Assembly: GCA_027449545.1 (NCBI GenBank)
Contig: DAIDLI010000112.1
Span: 1 to 43,387, forward strand
Reading direction: 5' to 3'
DNA: 43,387 nt
Origin: Acidobacteriaceae bacterium
GTDB taxonomy: Bacteria; Acidobacteriota; Terriglobia; Terriglobales; Acidobacteriaceae
Shown: in pieces, positions 17,555 to 25,532 of the stretch
Layout of the letters: each line of letters opens with the position of its first letter
Numbering within the stretch: the first letter of the stretch is position 1
Notes under the pieces: generated by a model
What the model saw: the letters and a program-made list of their open reading frames with translations, nothing else
What the model was told of the DNA's origin: nothing
The model's database searches: none
Program-made: the position numbers and the translations under genes

Positions 17555-19164
17555 GCATCGTCCGCAACTTTCAGCTCGCTCGCGATCCCGGTGTTACTGT
17601 GGCCAATCTGATCGACGAGCTGCTGCGCAGGCGGGGCGATGGCGAAGTCTCCGTCGGCGACGATGGGCGCTTTCGTCTGGCTCAACTGCATGCGGAGATC
17701 TGCGCGATGGACGCCTTTCTGCGGCGTTCCGTCGGACTGCGGGCGGCCCAGCCGGTGGCCGTTTATCGCACCAACGACCGGCGCTGCTTTCACTGGTTCC
17801 TGGCGATTTTGCGTGCCGGCGGCATCGCGGTGCCGCTGAATCCGCAGCTCTCGCTTGCTGAGGTGAGCCGCATCCTGAAGGATAGCGGGACGGAAATTCT
17901 GGTGACCGACGCCGCGGTGTTCCATCGCACCATCGCAGAGCGGGATGCCTTGCCAGCCGTGCGGGTGTGGATTCAGAGCGATGACGAACCGGAGACGCTG
18001 GAGGGCTTTCTGCGGGCGGAGATCAGCGGGGAGAGCGCCGATCCGCCGTTTGCGCCTGCAACTATCGATCCGGCTGCGACAGTTGCGGTATTCCACACCT
18101 CGGGCACCAGCGGATATCCGAAAGGCGCGGCGCTTTCGAGCAACGCGCTGCTGGGCGGCCGCGCATCGACGGTGATCACCGGCGCGCTGCTGGGGCCGCG
18201 CGATCTGGCGCTGGTCGCGCTGCCCTGGTCGCACATCATGGCGGTGAGCATCGCGCTCTATGGATTGATGGCGGGCATTCGCGGCTGTTTCCTGAATCGT
18301 TTCGAAGCCGGCGCGGCGGTGAATCTGGTGGAGCGCTTCGGCGTGACCACGGTGGTTGGCGTGCCCGCGATGTTTGCTGCGCTGGTGAACAGCAATCCTG
18401 ACCCGGTGCGGCTGAAGACGGTGCGGGTGTGGCTCTCGGCCAGCGATCATCTGCCTTCCGAGGTTCGGCAAAAGCTGCGCGGATACGGCGGGCTGTTGCG
18501 CCTGCCGGGATTGCGCATTCCCCCGGTGCTGCTGAATGGCTACGGAATGGTCGAGCTTGGCGGCCTGGCCATGATGGGCATCGAGCTGCCGCTGCTCCAT
18601 GGCAGCGGCGATTTGTGTTTTCCGGTACCGCCTTTTCGCATCCGCGTGGCGGATGAACAAGGGCGCCCGGTGAAGCCGGGGGCAACAGGGGAGTGCCAGA
18701 TTCGCCGCCGAGGGCTTTCTCCTCATTACTGGAAGGATCGCGGCGAAAGCAGCGGATTGCTGACCGCCGACGGATGGATGCGGACGGGCGATCTTGCCCG
18801 GCGCAATCGCCTGGGTCTGATCCGGCTGGTGGGCAGGATGAAGGATGTGATCAAGTCGGGCGGCTATTCGGTGTACGTGCGGGAGCTTGAAGAAGCCGTA
18901 CAGGCACATCCCGCGGTTGCCCGCGCCGTTGCATTCGGCCTGCCGCACAAGGAGAAGGGTGAGATTCCGGTGGCGGCGGTGGAGCTTAGCCCGGAGATGC
19001 CGGCCAGCGAGAGCGATCTGCTGGACTGGTGCCGGCAAAGGCTTGCGCCCTACAAGACGCCGCGCCGCATCTGGATTGTGGGGGCCGGGGAACTGCCGCA
19101 GAACCACAACGGCAAGATGCTGCGGCGGGTTCTGCGCGAGCGCTATCTTGGCGAAACGATCTAG
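17551..19164 (+). CDS. AMP-forming acyl ligase (ANL superfamily)
   Basis: A 537-residue adenylate-forming enzyme that activates a carboxylic acid with ATP. Motifs in order: the phosphate-binding loop FHTSGTSGYPKGA, the acyl-binding/aromatic motif NGYGMVELGG (YGxTE is YGMVE here), MRTGDLARRN, the hinge region RMKDVIKSGGYSVY, and the C-terminal catalytic lysine in NHNGKMLRR. ATG at 17551 overlaps the reductase stop by four bases. No phosphopantetheine carrier domain is present, so the product is presumably an acyl-adenylate or acyl-CoA. Together with the preceding gene it resembles a carboxylic acid reductase split into two proteins. Confidence 0.88.
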   Translation: MSIVRNFQLARDPGVTVANLIDELLRRRGDGEVSVGDDGRFRLAQLHAEICAMDAFLRRSVGLRAAQPVAVYRTNDRRCFHWFLAILRAGGIAVPLNPQLSLAEVSRILKDSGTEILVTDAAVFHRTIAERDALPAVRVWIQSDDEPETLEGFLRAEISGESADPPFAPATIDPAATVAVFHTSGTSGYPKGAALSSNALLGGRASTVITGALLGPRDLALVALPWSHIMAVSIALYGLMAGIRGCFLNRFEAGAAVNLVERFGVTTVVGVPAMFAALVNSNPDPVRLKTVRVWLSASDHLPSEVRQKLRGYGGLLRLPGLRIPPVLLNGYGMVELGGLAMMGIELPLLHGSGDLCFPVPPFRIRVADEQGRPVKPGATGECQIRRRGLSPHYWKDRGESSGLLTADGWMRTGDLARRNRLGLIRLVGRMKDVIKSGGYSVYVRELEEAVQAHPAVARAVAFGLPHKEKGEIPVAAVELSPEMPASESDLLDWCRQRLAPYKTPRRIWIVGAGELPQNHNGKMLRRVLRERYLGETI

Positions 19165-19186
19165 CGGCGCGGCCGACGCCGCGCCG
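19165..19186. terminator. Bidirectional hairpin between convergent genes
   Basis: A nine-base-pair perfect GC stem (19165-19173 with 19178-19186, loop CGAC) fills almost the whole 27-bp gap between the convergent ligase and hydrolase genes. There is no strong T tract on either side, but position and stability suit a shared terminator. Confidence 0.65.
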
Positions 19187-19191
19187 GCCTT

Positions 19192-20220
19192 CTAAGCCAG
19201 CGCGGCCACCGATTCGGGTTCGGCAATCGCTACCATCTCGCGAATCGAGTCGATCACCAGCTCCGGCTCATCGAGATGAATCCAGTGCGCGCTCTTGGGC
19301 GCGATCAACTGGCGTACGTTGTCGCCGATGCGGTCGAGGCACTCCTGGTTGAGGGGCGTGGACTTGCCGGGGGTGAGAAGAAGTACGGGAATGCCGCGAA
19401 TAGGATCGGCAGCCTGCATCTCCCGAACGGTGTCGGGCACGGCCGAGACGTGATCGCGCAGGCCGACATAGTACCCTGGCCGCGACCAGTGGGCGGCCAC
19501 AATGGGCCACACCTCTTGCGGCATCTTGCCGACTTCCTCCTTGATGCGCCCCAGGACATGCTTGCCGCCATCGCCGGCGGCCCCGGCCAGGCGCTCGGCG
19601 ACGCGACCGGAGCGGCAGAACAGCGAAGTGACTGCAAGGCGGGTCAAGCCGAAGCGCGTGATGGGAATCGCGACGTTCGCGAGCTTTGCGCCGCGGTCGA
19701 TCATCGCCTGCTTGGCGGGGTCGAGAGGTGGCCACTCCTCGCAGCGCATGGGGTCCACCAGAACGACGCTGCTTACCTCTTCCGGATAGAGCAGCGCGAA
19801 GCGCCGGACCACGAGTCCGCCGAAGGAGTGGCCCACCATCACGTACGGTGGCTTGATGCCTGCCTTCTGGAGCAACTCGTGCAGTTCCACGGCGATGTTG
19901 CCGGGCGTGCGCTTGCTGCGGGAGGGGCTGCTCCAGCCCAGGCCGGCACGATCGTAGGAGGCCGTGGCGGCAAACTGCGACACCATCTCCTGAAGGTGAC
20001 GCCAGTTGAGATTGGTGGCGGCAATTCCGGCTTCGAAGATGACGGTTGGGCTGCCGGCGCCCTGCTCCAGCAGATAATGCTCGCGGCCTTCGCCGAGGCT
20101 GATCCAGCGGCCGCTTCCGGCCATGCGTTTACGGTCTCTATGCGCGCCGATGAACTGATAGAGAAAGCCGATCAATACGACAGCCAATACCAGCGCCAAA
20201 AATAGGAGGAGAAGATGCAT
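19192..20220 (-). CDS. Membrane-anchored alpha/beta hydrolase
   Basis: A 342-residue alpha/beta-hydrolase fold protein. An N-terminal TM helix (residues 2-24) anchors it. The oxyanion-side motif and nucleophile elbow are present: GHSFGG with Ser132, preceded by the conserved SYDRAGLGWSSP. A late His in SAHWIHLDEPELV is the probable catalytic base, and an acidic residue follows the beta strand TPVLLLTPG region. AGGTG lies four bases before the ATG. It begins 7 bp after the LolA-like gene, third in an ABC-ATPase/LolA-like/hydrolase run. Substrate unknown; esterase or lipase activity on a lipid would suit the neighbourhood but is inference. Confidence 0.85.
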   Translation of the reverse strand: MHLLLLFLALVLAVVLIGFLYQFIGAHRDRKRMAGSGRWISLGEGREHYLLEQGAGSPTVIFEAGIAATNLNWRHLQEMVSQFAATASYDRAGLGWSSPSRSKRTPGNIAVELHELLQKAGIKPPYVMVGHSFGGLVVRRFALLYPEEVSSVVLVDPMRCEEWPPLDPAKQAMIDRGAKLANVAIPITRFGLTRLAVTSLFCRSGRVAERLAGAAGDGGKHVLGRIKEEVGKMPQEVWPIVAAHWSRPGYYVGLRDHVSAVPDTVREMQAADPIRGIPVLLLTPGKSTPLNQECLDRIGDNVRQLIAPKSAHWIHLDEPELVIDSIREMVAIAEPESVAALA

Positions 20221-20227
20221 GCTTCAC

Positions 20228-21025
20228 CTAAAAACGGGTGAGACGTTCGGAATCGAAGTCGTGCAGGCCTAAATGCGCCTCGGGCGTGCCGCGCTCCACG
20301 ATCAGCAGGGTCGATCCGGCGCGGCCGCGGATCCTGGCTTCAATCTGGTGGGCCCACCAGACTCCCCGCGTCTGGCGAACTCCGAAATAGGTAAATTCCT
20401 TCAAGGTTCCTGTGCCCTTCACTTTCTTCTCAACCGTCAGGGGAAAGCCAGTACGGGGATTCAAGCAGCTTTTTACGCTTTCAAAGTGAGTCTGGTCAAT
20501 AGGGCGCGGTGTGCTCAGGAGCTGGTCGCAGGGCTGGCCGCTAACTGCGGCAGTTCCCAGGTCTCGCTGATCCGGCCAAAAGTATTGCGCCTCAAGGAAA
20601 TCCTCATAGCTGAAGCGATTGCCCAGCGGCCCGTCCGCCCATTTGCTGAAGGTCAGTTCCCTGGGCGCCTTGTCGCCGGGATGGGCAATCTTGATCGTGC
20701 TTCGTCCGTTGGGGCGCATCTCCAGCAGCACATGCTCGCGGTCCTGAGCGGGAGAGGTGACCTCGAGCAATACGCGCAGCATTCCCGGAAACCAGTGAGC
20801 CTCGATGCGGATGTTGTCGCTGGTGCGTTTGCCGTTGGCATCCACCCGCACCAGGCGTCCGGTCATGCGGTAATCGGCGGACTCGACCTGTTTGCGTGCA
20901 GCGGTCAATGCAGCGGGTGGCGCCGCCACAGCGGGCAGCGCCGCCGCAGCGGGCAGCGCCGCCGCAGCGGAGGCACCCAGAGAACAGGACAGAGCGAGAG
21001 CAACAGCGGCCAGGGCAGCTCTCAT
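20228..21025 (-). CDS. Outer-membrane lipoprotein-sorting (LolA-like) protein
   Basis: A 265-residue secreted protein of the LolA-like lipoprotein-sorting family. It has a signal peptide (MRAALAAVALALSC) followed by an Ala/Pro repeat segment, then a beta-rich half-barrel with typical features (DYRMTGRLVR, VLLEVTSPAQDREHVLLEM, FSYEDFLEAQYF, GFPLTVEKK). Such proteins bind acyl chains in the periplasm. Its start overlaps the LolD-like ATPase stop by ATGA. The Ala/Pro segment is encoded by a perfect 18-bp tandem repeat. No matching FtsX/LolC-type permease is in the window. Confidence 0.82.
   Translation of the reverse strand: MRAALAAVALALSCSLGASAAAALPAAAALPAVAAPPAALTAARKQVESADYRMTGRLVRVDANGKRTSDNIRIEAHWFPGMLRVLLEVTSPAQDREHVLLEMRPNGRSTIKIAHPGDKAPRELTFSKWADGPLGNRFSYEDFLEAQYFWPDQRDLGTAAVSGQPCDQLLSTPRPIDQTHFESVKSCLNPRTGFPLTVEKKVKGTGTLKEFTYFGVRQTRGVWWAHQIEARIRGRAGSTLLIVERGTPEAHLGLHDFDSERLTRF
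20930..20977. repeat. 18-bp tandem repeat inside the LolA-like gene
   Basis: The unit GCGCCGCCGCAGCGGGCA is present about 2.7 times with single differences. It encodes the six-residue ALPAAA-type repeat just after the signal peptide, so copy number could change linker length without shifting frame. Confidence 0.75.
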
Positions 21026-21687
21026 TGCTCCACCTTTCCGTCGCGGATGTGGATGCGGCGCGGAGCGGCATGCGCGATCGAGTCGTCGTGGGTGACCATG
21101 ACGAGGGTCATGCCTCGTTCCTTCTGGAGGCTGACGAGGATGTCCATGATGCGTGCCGAGTTGGCGCTGTCAAGATTGCCGGTGGGTTCATCGGCGAGAA
21201 GAATCTCAGGGTCGTTTGCCAGCGCGCGGGCGATCGCTACCCGCTGCCGCTCTCCTGCCGAGAGTTCATTGGGATATTGTTCGGCGCGGTGGTCGATGCC
21301 CATCTGCTTGAGCAGCTTGCGTGCCCGGGCAGCACGATCGTTTCCGCGCCGGCCGGTGGCCAGCATCGGCAACTGAACATTTTCAATGGCGCGCAGGCTT
21401 GGCATCAGGTGAAAGGCCTGGAAGACAAAGCCGACTTTCTGAAGGCGATAGGTATCGAGATCAATCTCTGAGCCGAGGCAGGCCCTCTGAAACAGAATTT
21501 GACCGCTGGTGGGGGTGTCGAGGCCGCCCAGCAGGTGCAGCAGAGTGGACTTGCCGCTACCGCTGGGGCCCACGATGGCCACGTACTCGCCCGGTGCGAT
21601 GGTTACGTCTGCGCCGCGAAGGGCTTCAATGCGGCCCTGGTCGTAGCTCTTGCGCACCGCGCGAGCTTCCAAAGCGGGATCAGTCAT
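21022..21687 (-). CDS. ABC transporter ATP-binding protein (LolD/MacB type)
   Basis: A 221-residue ATPase subunit. Walker A GPSGSGKS, the Q-loop region VFQAFHLMP, the signature LSAGERQRVAIARA, Walker B/D-loop LLADEPTGNLD and a switch His (VMVTHD) are all present, in the arrangement typical of LolD/MacB/FtsE-like enzymes that work with FtsX-type permeases. The ATG at 21687 (MTDPALEARAV) is chosen over upstream frame extension. It couples by ATGA to the LolA-like gene. No cognate permease gene adjoins it, so the transporter must be completed from elsewhere. Confidence 0.9.
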   Translation of the reverse strand: MTDPALEARAVRKSYDQGRIEALRGADVTIAPGEYVAIVGPSGSGKSTLLHLLGGLDTPTSGQILFQRACLGSEIDLDTYRLQKVGFVFQAFHLMPSLRAIENVQLPMLATGRRGNDRAARARKLLKQMGIDHRAEQYPNELSAGERQRVAIARALANDPEILLADEPTGNLDSANSARIMDILVSLQKERGMTLVMVTHDDSIAHAAPRRIHIRDGKVEQ

Positions 21688-22168
21688 GCCGCAATCCTTC
21701 CACAGTGCAGACGCGCGCCGCGCGCCAGCCATTGTTGCTGGGTTGCGCTGGAGAATCCGACCAGACTGACGATGCGCCGATTGCCATATCAATTCCGCCC
21801 AGTGTCATTCGAGTGCGCAGGCGCCTGTACCGAGGCATTCCCACGCGAGACCAGGAAATGACAATTGATTCATCTTCAAGCCGGATAGATCCTCAGGGAC
21901 GGGAGGCTGCGAGCGTCAGTTTATCCGGCGGGAAAGAGCTTTGTCCATGCTCAATTCTAACCGCGACAATCCTTTAACTCCAATAGAAACCTGACGGAGA
22001 CCCGGCGGCAGGGAACGGGCGGGAGTGGTCTCCGCTGGGCTGATGGACGCAGCAAGACGGCAAAGGTTAACTGCCCCGCGAAGGTGCCGGCGCGCAGTCT
22101 GCGGTATTCGTCGCCTTGCCGGTAGCTGGCGGCCGTTGTGGTCGGCCGGTTGTGTGCCGCTCTTTGCC
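21688..22168. other. Intergenic region between sulfur cluster and LolD-like operon
   Basis: A 481-bp stretch with no convincing gene; frames here are short or antisense to neighbours. It should hold the end of the sulfur-cluster transcript and the promoter of the ATPase operon. One 6-bp dyad (CGGCCG at 22130-22135 and 22143-22148, loop of seven) lies 20 bp after the porin stop. No clear -10/-35 pair is evident. Confidence 0.5.
22130..22148 (-). terminator. Possible hairpin after the porin gene
   Basis: CGGCCG-TTGTGGT-CGGCCG forms a 6-bp GC stem just downstream of the porin stop at the end of the long sulfur cluster. There is no U tract, so termination here is only suggested. Confidence 0.3.
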
Positions 22169-23464
22169 TTAAAGTGCGAACTGGATTCTGGTCATCGCCA
22201 CTCGCTCCGCGGAAGGCTGGGGAATGCTTCCCCCATGCAGGCGGAAGGCGGTGTATTCGTAATCCGCGACAATCTTCGTGTATCGGTTGATGTACCAGTT
22301 CAGCCCCACCGCCGATTCGCTTGCGCGTTCCGCGGACGCCAGGGGGGACGCGAAGCTGGGGAAGGTGTTCGAGTCCACGCGAACCGCAGCGTGCCGAAAG
22401 GCGATCTCCCATGCGCCGAGGTGGCGAAGACCTGCTCCGGGTTCGAAGGGATGCGCCGGCTGAATACCCTCGTAGGAGTTTCTTTCTCCGGTCAGGACCA
22501 GCGACGCGGATACCTGCCAACTGCGATTGGAGAGGGAACGACGCATGGAGTCCACAGCCACCGTCTGATCCGAGACGATGTATTCGGCGATGGAGCCGAA
22601 GGATTTGAAGAAGTAGAAGCCTTGCGGAGACAGGTGCCGGCGCGGTCCGTCAGCGTATGCCGCGGGAGCGAATTGGAAGAACGTTGCCTGACCGATGGTT
22701 TTCAAGCTGGCGAGGCTGTTTTGGCGATGACCGTGGGAATACGAGAATCCTGCGCCCAGGTTGTGCATAGGCGAAGCCGAGCCGGCAAAAGGCTGGAGGA
22801 AAACGCGGGCCACGCCTTCGCCGTCGCCGCGCCACTCGAAGTTGGCGTTGGCGCCGTCGAGAGCGCTGCTGAAGTATCCAAATTCAAGGATGGCCGCGCG
22901 CTGAAGGAAGGAAGCTTCTACTTGCCCGCCGAGATCGCGAATGGGAACGAGATCGGAGGCCACGGAGCGTTCGGCAAAGGTCAGATCGCGGTCGGAGCGC
23001 AGCACCTCAAGGCCGATGGGCGTCTTGAATTTTCCGACGCGGAGCCGTGCAAACGGACCTATCGCCGTCTCCGCGTAGGCCTCCTGAATCACGGTATTGC
23101 CCTCGCCGAAATCGGGCATGAAGCGGAATTCGAAGCGGTTGGCAAGCACGCCTTCGACAAGAGGACGCACGCGGCGGAAGAGCAGAGTGTTGTGCTGCTC
23201 GCCTTGAACATTTGTAGAGAAGAGGCGGCCGTCGGCCTGAAGATAGCCGTGAACCCGCAACTGGGTGGATCCGTCGTCATTGGAGAGAGTGAGACCCTGT
23301 GCGTTGAGCGTGAGGGCCGATCGAGTTTGATTCGCGTCCGCTATCGTAGCCCCGGCGGAGACCATGTGCTCCGTTGCTCTTTGGCAGTCGATGGACGCGG
23401 GCAACAGGCAACATGCAGTCAGCATGGGAAGGAGCAGGCTGCGACGAAATCTGCAGAGGCCCAT
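22169..23464 (-). CDS. Phosphate-selective porin O/P-like outer-membrane protein
   Basis: About 431 residues, an outer-membrane beta-barrel of the OprO/OprP group of anion-selective porins. Signature features are DFGEGNTVIQEAYAET with ARLRVGKFKTPIGLEVLRS shortly after, alternating amphipathic strands throughout, and a terminal FAL ending on an aromatic strand (MTRIQFAL). The signal peptide starts at 23464 (MGLCRFRRSLLLPML). An upstream in-frame ATG at 23560 has a better ribosome site (AGGAG four bases away) but would put 32 hydrophilic residues before the signal and overlap the previous gene by 29 bp. It is the last gene of the sulfur cluster and may pass sulfate or sulfite; the anion is not shown by sequence. 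Confidence 0.82.
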   Translation of the reverse strand: MGLCRFRRSLLLPMLTACCLLPASIDCQRATEHMVSAGATIADANQTRSALTLNAQGLTLSNDDGSTQLRVHGYLQADGRLFSTNVQGEQHNTLLFRRVRPLVEGVLANRFEFRFMPDFGEGNTVIQEAYAETAIGPFARLRVGKFKTPIGLEVLRSDRDLTFAERSVASDLVPIRDLGGQVEASFLQRAAILEFGYFSSALDGANANFEWRGDGEGVARVFLQPFAGSASPMHNLGAGFSYSHGHRQNSLASLKTIGQATFFQFAPAAYADGPRRHLSPQGFYFFKSFGSIAEYIVSDQTVAVDSMRRSLSNRSWQVSASLVLTGERNSYEGIQPAHPFEPGAGLRHLGAWEIAFRHAAVRVDSNTFPSFASPLASAERASESAVGLNWYINRYTKIVADYEYTAFRLHGGSIPQPSAERVAMTRIQFAL

Positions 23465-23531
23465 CAGTTGCCCCGTTGCCGGTCCGGCACCGCGGCAAGG
23501 CCGTCGGTTGACTGAGTCCGGTTGGGAGGAC

Positions 23532-24518
23532 TCAGCCGCGATGGGCGGGTTCTGACTCATGGGTCTCCTCTACAGGTTCCTGCTGCGCGGCAGGCGCCGC
23601 CTCAGGCTGTGGGCTGCCGGGCTGGATGCGCGCCTTGCGTTTACGGCGCAGGCCATTGGTGAGCAGGTCAGTCAGGAAGCCAGCCAGCACCGCCACCAGC
23701 ACAGCGCCGATGCCGTAGATCCACGGCCTGGCGAAGGCGAGCTGCGCCACGTAGGCTGGGAACCCAACCTCGGTGAGCTGGAGCGTCGCTGTGGACTGAG
23801 CGATGACCTTGTGTTCACGGCAAGCGCACACGGATACCCGGTAACGCCCCGGTGGAATCTTTCGGGGCCACTCGAAATCGACTGCATAGCGGGTTGCCGA
23901 GGCCGACTGGCTGAGGGTCACGATGCCGGCTTGCGCGCGGTAGGTGCCCTCCTGATGCTTGAGCCGGAGGAAATCAGCATAGAGGAGCCGGGAGTAGGCC
24001 GGATCTGGAACTGTGTCGTGGGTGCCCATCTGCTGCGAGCGGTCGGTGAGGCTGCACTTGCAACGGCAGAGCATGCGAATCCGGCTCATAATGGCGGCTT
24101 CATCCAACTGGTGCTCTTCCACCTCGGACCCGCCGAGCAGGGTGGTTACAGCAGTGGAACTGAAACGGAGATACACCGAGGGCGCATGCTTGACGTGAAT
24201 CCTGTCGACCGTCAACCAGATGGGACCCACGCGGCCCTTGCGATTGAAGAACTCATCGCGCTCCGACCCTTCAATCACGATGACCACGCCGGAGCCTGCC
24301 GGAGCGACGCCCTCGATGCGGAGGCGAGCGCCGTTGTAGAAGGCGCCCATCGGAATGGTGTCGGGGATCAGCTTCGGCGGCGGCATCTTGACGGGCCCGG
24401 GAGCGGTGTCCGCGGGCGCGAAGACAACCAGGAGCGCTCCCAGAGCCACGGCCAGAAGCAGTGTTTTTATCTTCTCGCAGCGCTTCGCCAGAGCTACGCC
24501 GAATTGGTGAGCAGTCAC
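23532..24518 (-). CDS. Alph_Pro_TM-like (TIGR02186 type) membrane protein with cysteine clusters
   Basis: About 328 residues. A signal peptide or TM (LLLAVALGALLVVF), a beta-rich periplasmic domain, a C-terminal TM (IYGIGAVLVAVLAGFLTDLL) and a charged cytoplasmic tail are present. Similarity in pattern to the Alph_Pro_TM family is seen in GARLRIEG, RKGRVGPIWLTVDR, YADFLRLK and PPGRYRVSV; members known to me often adjoin TauE/SafE permeases, as here. Unusual are CRCKC (Cys151/153/155) and CAC (Cys231/233). GTG at 24518 overlaps the permease stop (GTGA) with GGGAGGG upstream; an in-frame TTG at 24545 is the alternative start. Function unknown; an accessory to the permease is the likeliest role. 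Confidence 0.75.
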   Translation of the reverse strand: MTAHQFGVALAKRCEKIKTLLLAVALGALLVVFAPADTAPGPVKMPPPKLIPDTIPMGAFYNGARLRIEGVAPAGSGVVIVIEGSERDEFFNRKGRVGPIWLTVDRIHVKHAPSVYLRFSSTAVTTLLGGSEVEEHQLDEAAIMSRIRMLCRCKCSLTDRSQQMGTHDTVPDPAYSRLLYADFLRLKHQEGTYRAQAGIVTLSQSASATRYAVDFEWPRKIPPGRYRVSVCACREHKVIAQSTATLQLTEVGFPAYVAQLAFARPWIYGIGAVLVAVLAGFLTDLLTNGLRRKRKARIQPGSPQPEAAPAAQQEPVEETHESEPAHRG

Positions 24519-25495
24519 CCCATGCAAACCCTCCCGAAGCTGCAAGCAAACCCAACCGAAAGTTGCTGGATTGGCTGGAGATTGAGTGATGCGATCTGAG
24601 AGAACGAGACCGAAGGGGGCAGCACCAGGTCCGCGGCCATGTCAGCCATGACGCCCAGCGCCAGGATGCCGAGCAGAATCATGAGCTGCTCGGCGCGCAG
24701 ATGGCGGCTGAGCCTGGCTCCTATCTGCGCGCCGAGGGTGGAACCCACGGCCACCAGCAGGGCCAATACCACGTCCACGATCTGGTTATCGCCGGCCTGC
24801 ATCACGGTTGCTCCGGCGCAGGTAAAGAGCGCCTGGAAAAGACTGGTTCCCACAGCGACATGCGCGGGCATGCGCAGCATGTAGACCATCATCGGCACCA
24901 GAACAAATCCGCCGGCGACGCCCAGGATAGCGGTGAGGATTCCGACCAGGAAGCACAGTGCAAACGGGACAAAGACGGAGTGGCGAACACCGGAGTGAGG
25001 GAACTCCATCTGCAGGGGAAGGGTGGATATCCAGGTGCGCCTGGGGAGGCCCCCATGCCTGGCGCGAACGATGAGGCCGCTGCGCATTTTGCGTAAGCTG
25101 TCGCGCAGGATGTAACCACCGACCAGGCCCAGCATGACGATGTAAGTGAAGGTAATGACCAGGTCGGCGCTGCCAAGGTGCCGCAGCAGGCGAAGCAGAT
25201 GCACGCCCAGCCAGGAACCCGTGAGCCCGCCGCACAGCAGGATCGCCCCCATTTTGTGATCCACATTGTGCAGGCGGAAATGCGCGGCGACGCCCGACGA
25301 GGAGGTGGCCACGATGGCATTGGTGCCGGAAGCCGCGGCCACCGTGGGTGGCACGCCCACCATCATCAAGATGGGCGTCATCAGGAAGCCGCCGCCAATC
25401 CCCAGCAGCCCGGAGAGCAGCCCGATGATGGCGCCGATTCCAACGACTGCTCCGATGTGGACACTGATTCCGGCGATGGGCAAAAGGATCCGCAT
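24515..25495 (-). CDS. TauE/SafE-family anion permease (copy 1)
   Basis: A 326-residue inner-membrane protein with eight or nine predicted helices in two similar halves. The diagnostic glycine-rich motif GLLSGLLGIGGGFLMTPIL is near residue 25, and its second-half counterpart TAILGVAGGFVLVPMMVYML near 190. Family members export sulfite or sulfonate-derived anions, or import sulfate-like anions. AGGAGGG lies five bases before the ATG. It is clearly paralogous to the permease at 28138-29055. It follows the PEP-synthase-like gene by 37 bp and overlaps the Alph_Pro_TM-like gene. The sulfur-cluster context favours sulfite or sulfate, direction unknown. Confidence 0.88.
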   Translation of the reverse strand: MRILLPIAGISVHIGAVVGIGAIIGLLSGLLGIGGGFLMTPILMMVGVPPTVAAASGTNAIVATSSSGVAAHFRLHNVDHKMGAILLCGGLTGSWLGVHLLRLLRHLGSADLVITFTYIVMLGLVGGYILRDSLRKMRSGLIVRARHGGLPRRTWISTLPLQMEFPHSGVRHSVFVPFALCFLVGILTAILGVAGGFVLVPMMVYMLRMPAHVAVGTSLFQALFTCAGATVMQAGDNQIVDVVLALLVAVGSTLGAQIGARLSRHLRAEQLMILLGILALGVMADMAADLVLPPSVSFSQIASLNLQPIQQLSVGFACSFGRVCMG

Positions 25496-25507
25496 CAGAT
25501 CCCTCCT

Positions 25508-25524
25508 GCGCGGCTACTCCGCGC
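25508..25524 (-). other. Small hairpin between dikinase-like and permease genes
   Basis: GCGCGG-CTACT-CCGCGC is a 6-bp GC stem within the 37-bp gap, directly before the permease ribosome site. It may tune translation or mRNA stability; the evidence is only the dyad. Confidence 0.35.
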
Positions 25525-25532
25525 GGCCGCGG

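Noticed and set aside
21957-22520. Minus-strand frame overlapping the porin end
   Set aside because: It is an alternative frame of the porin with Arg-rich composition; the porin frame has the barrel pattern and proper C-terminal strand.
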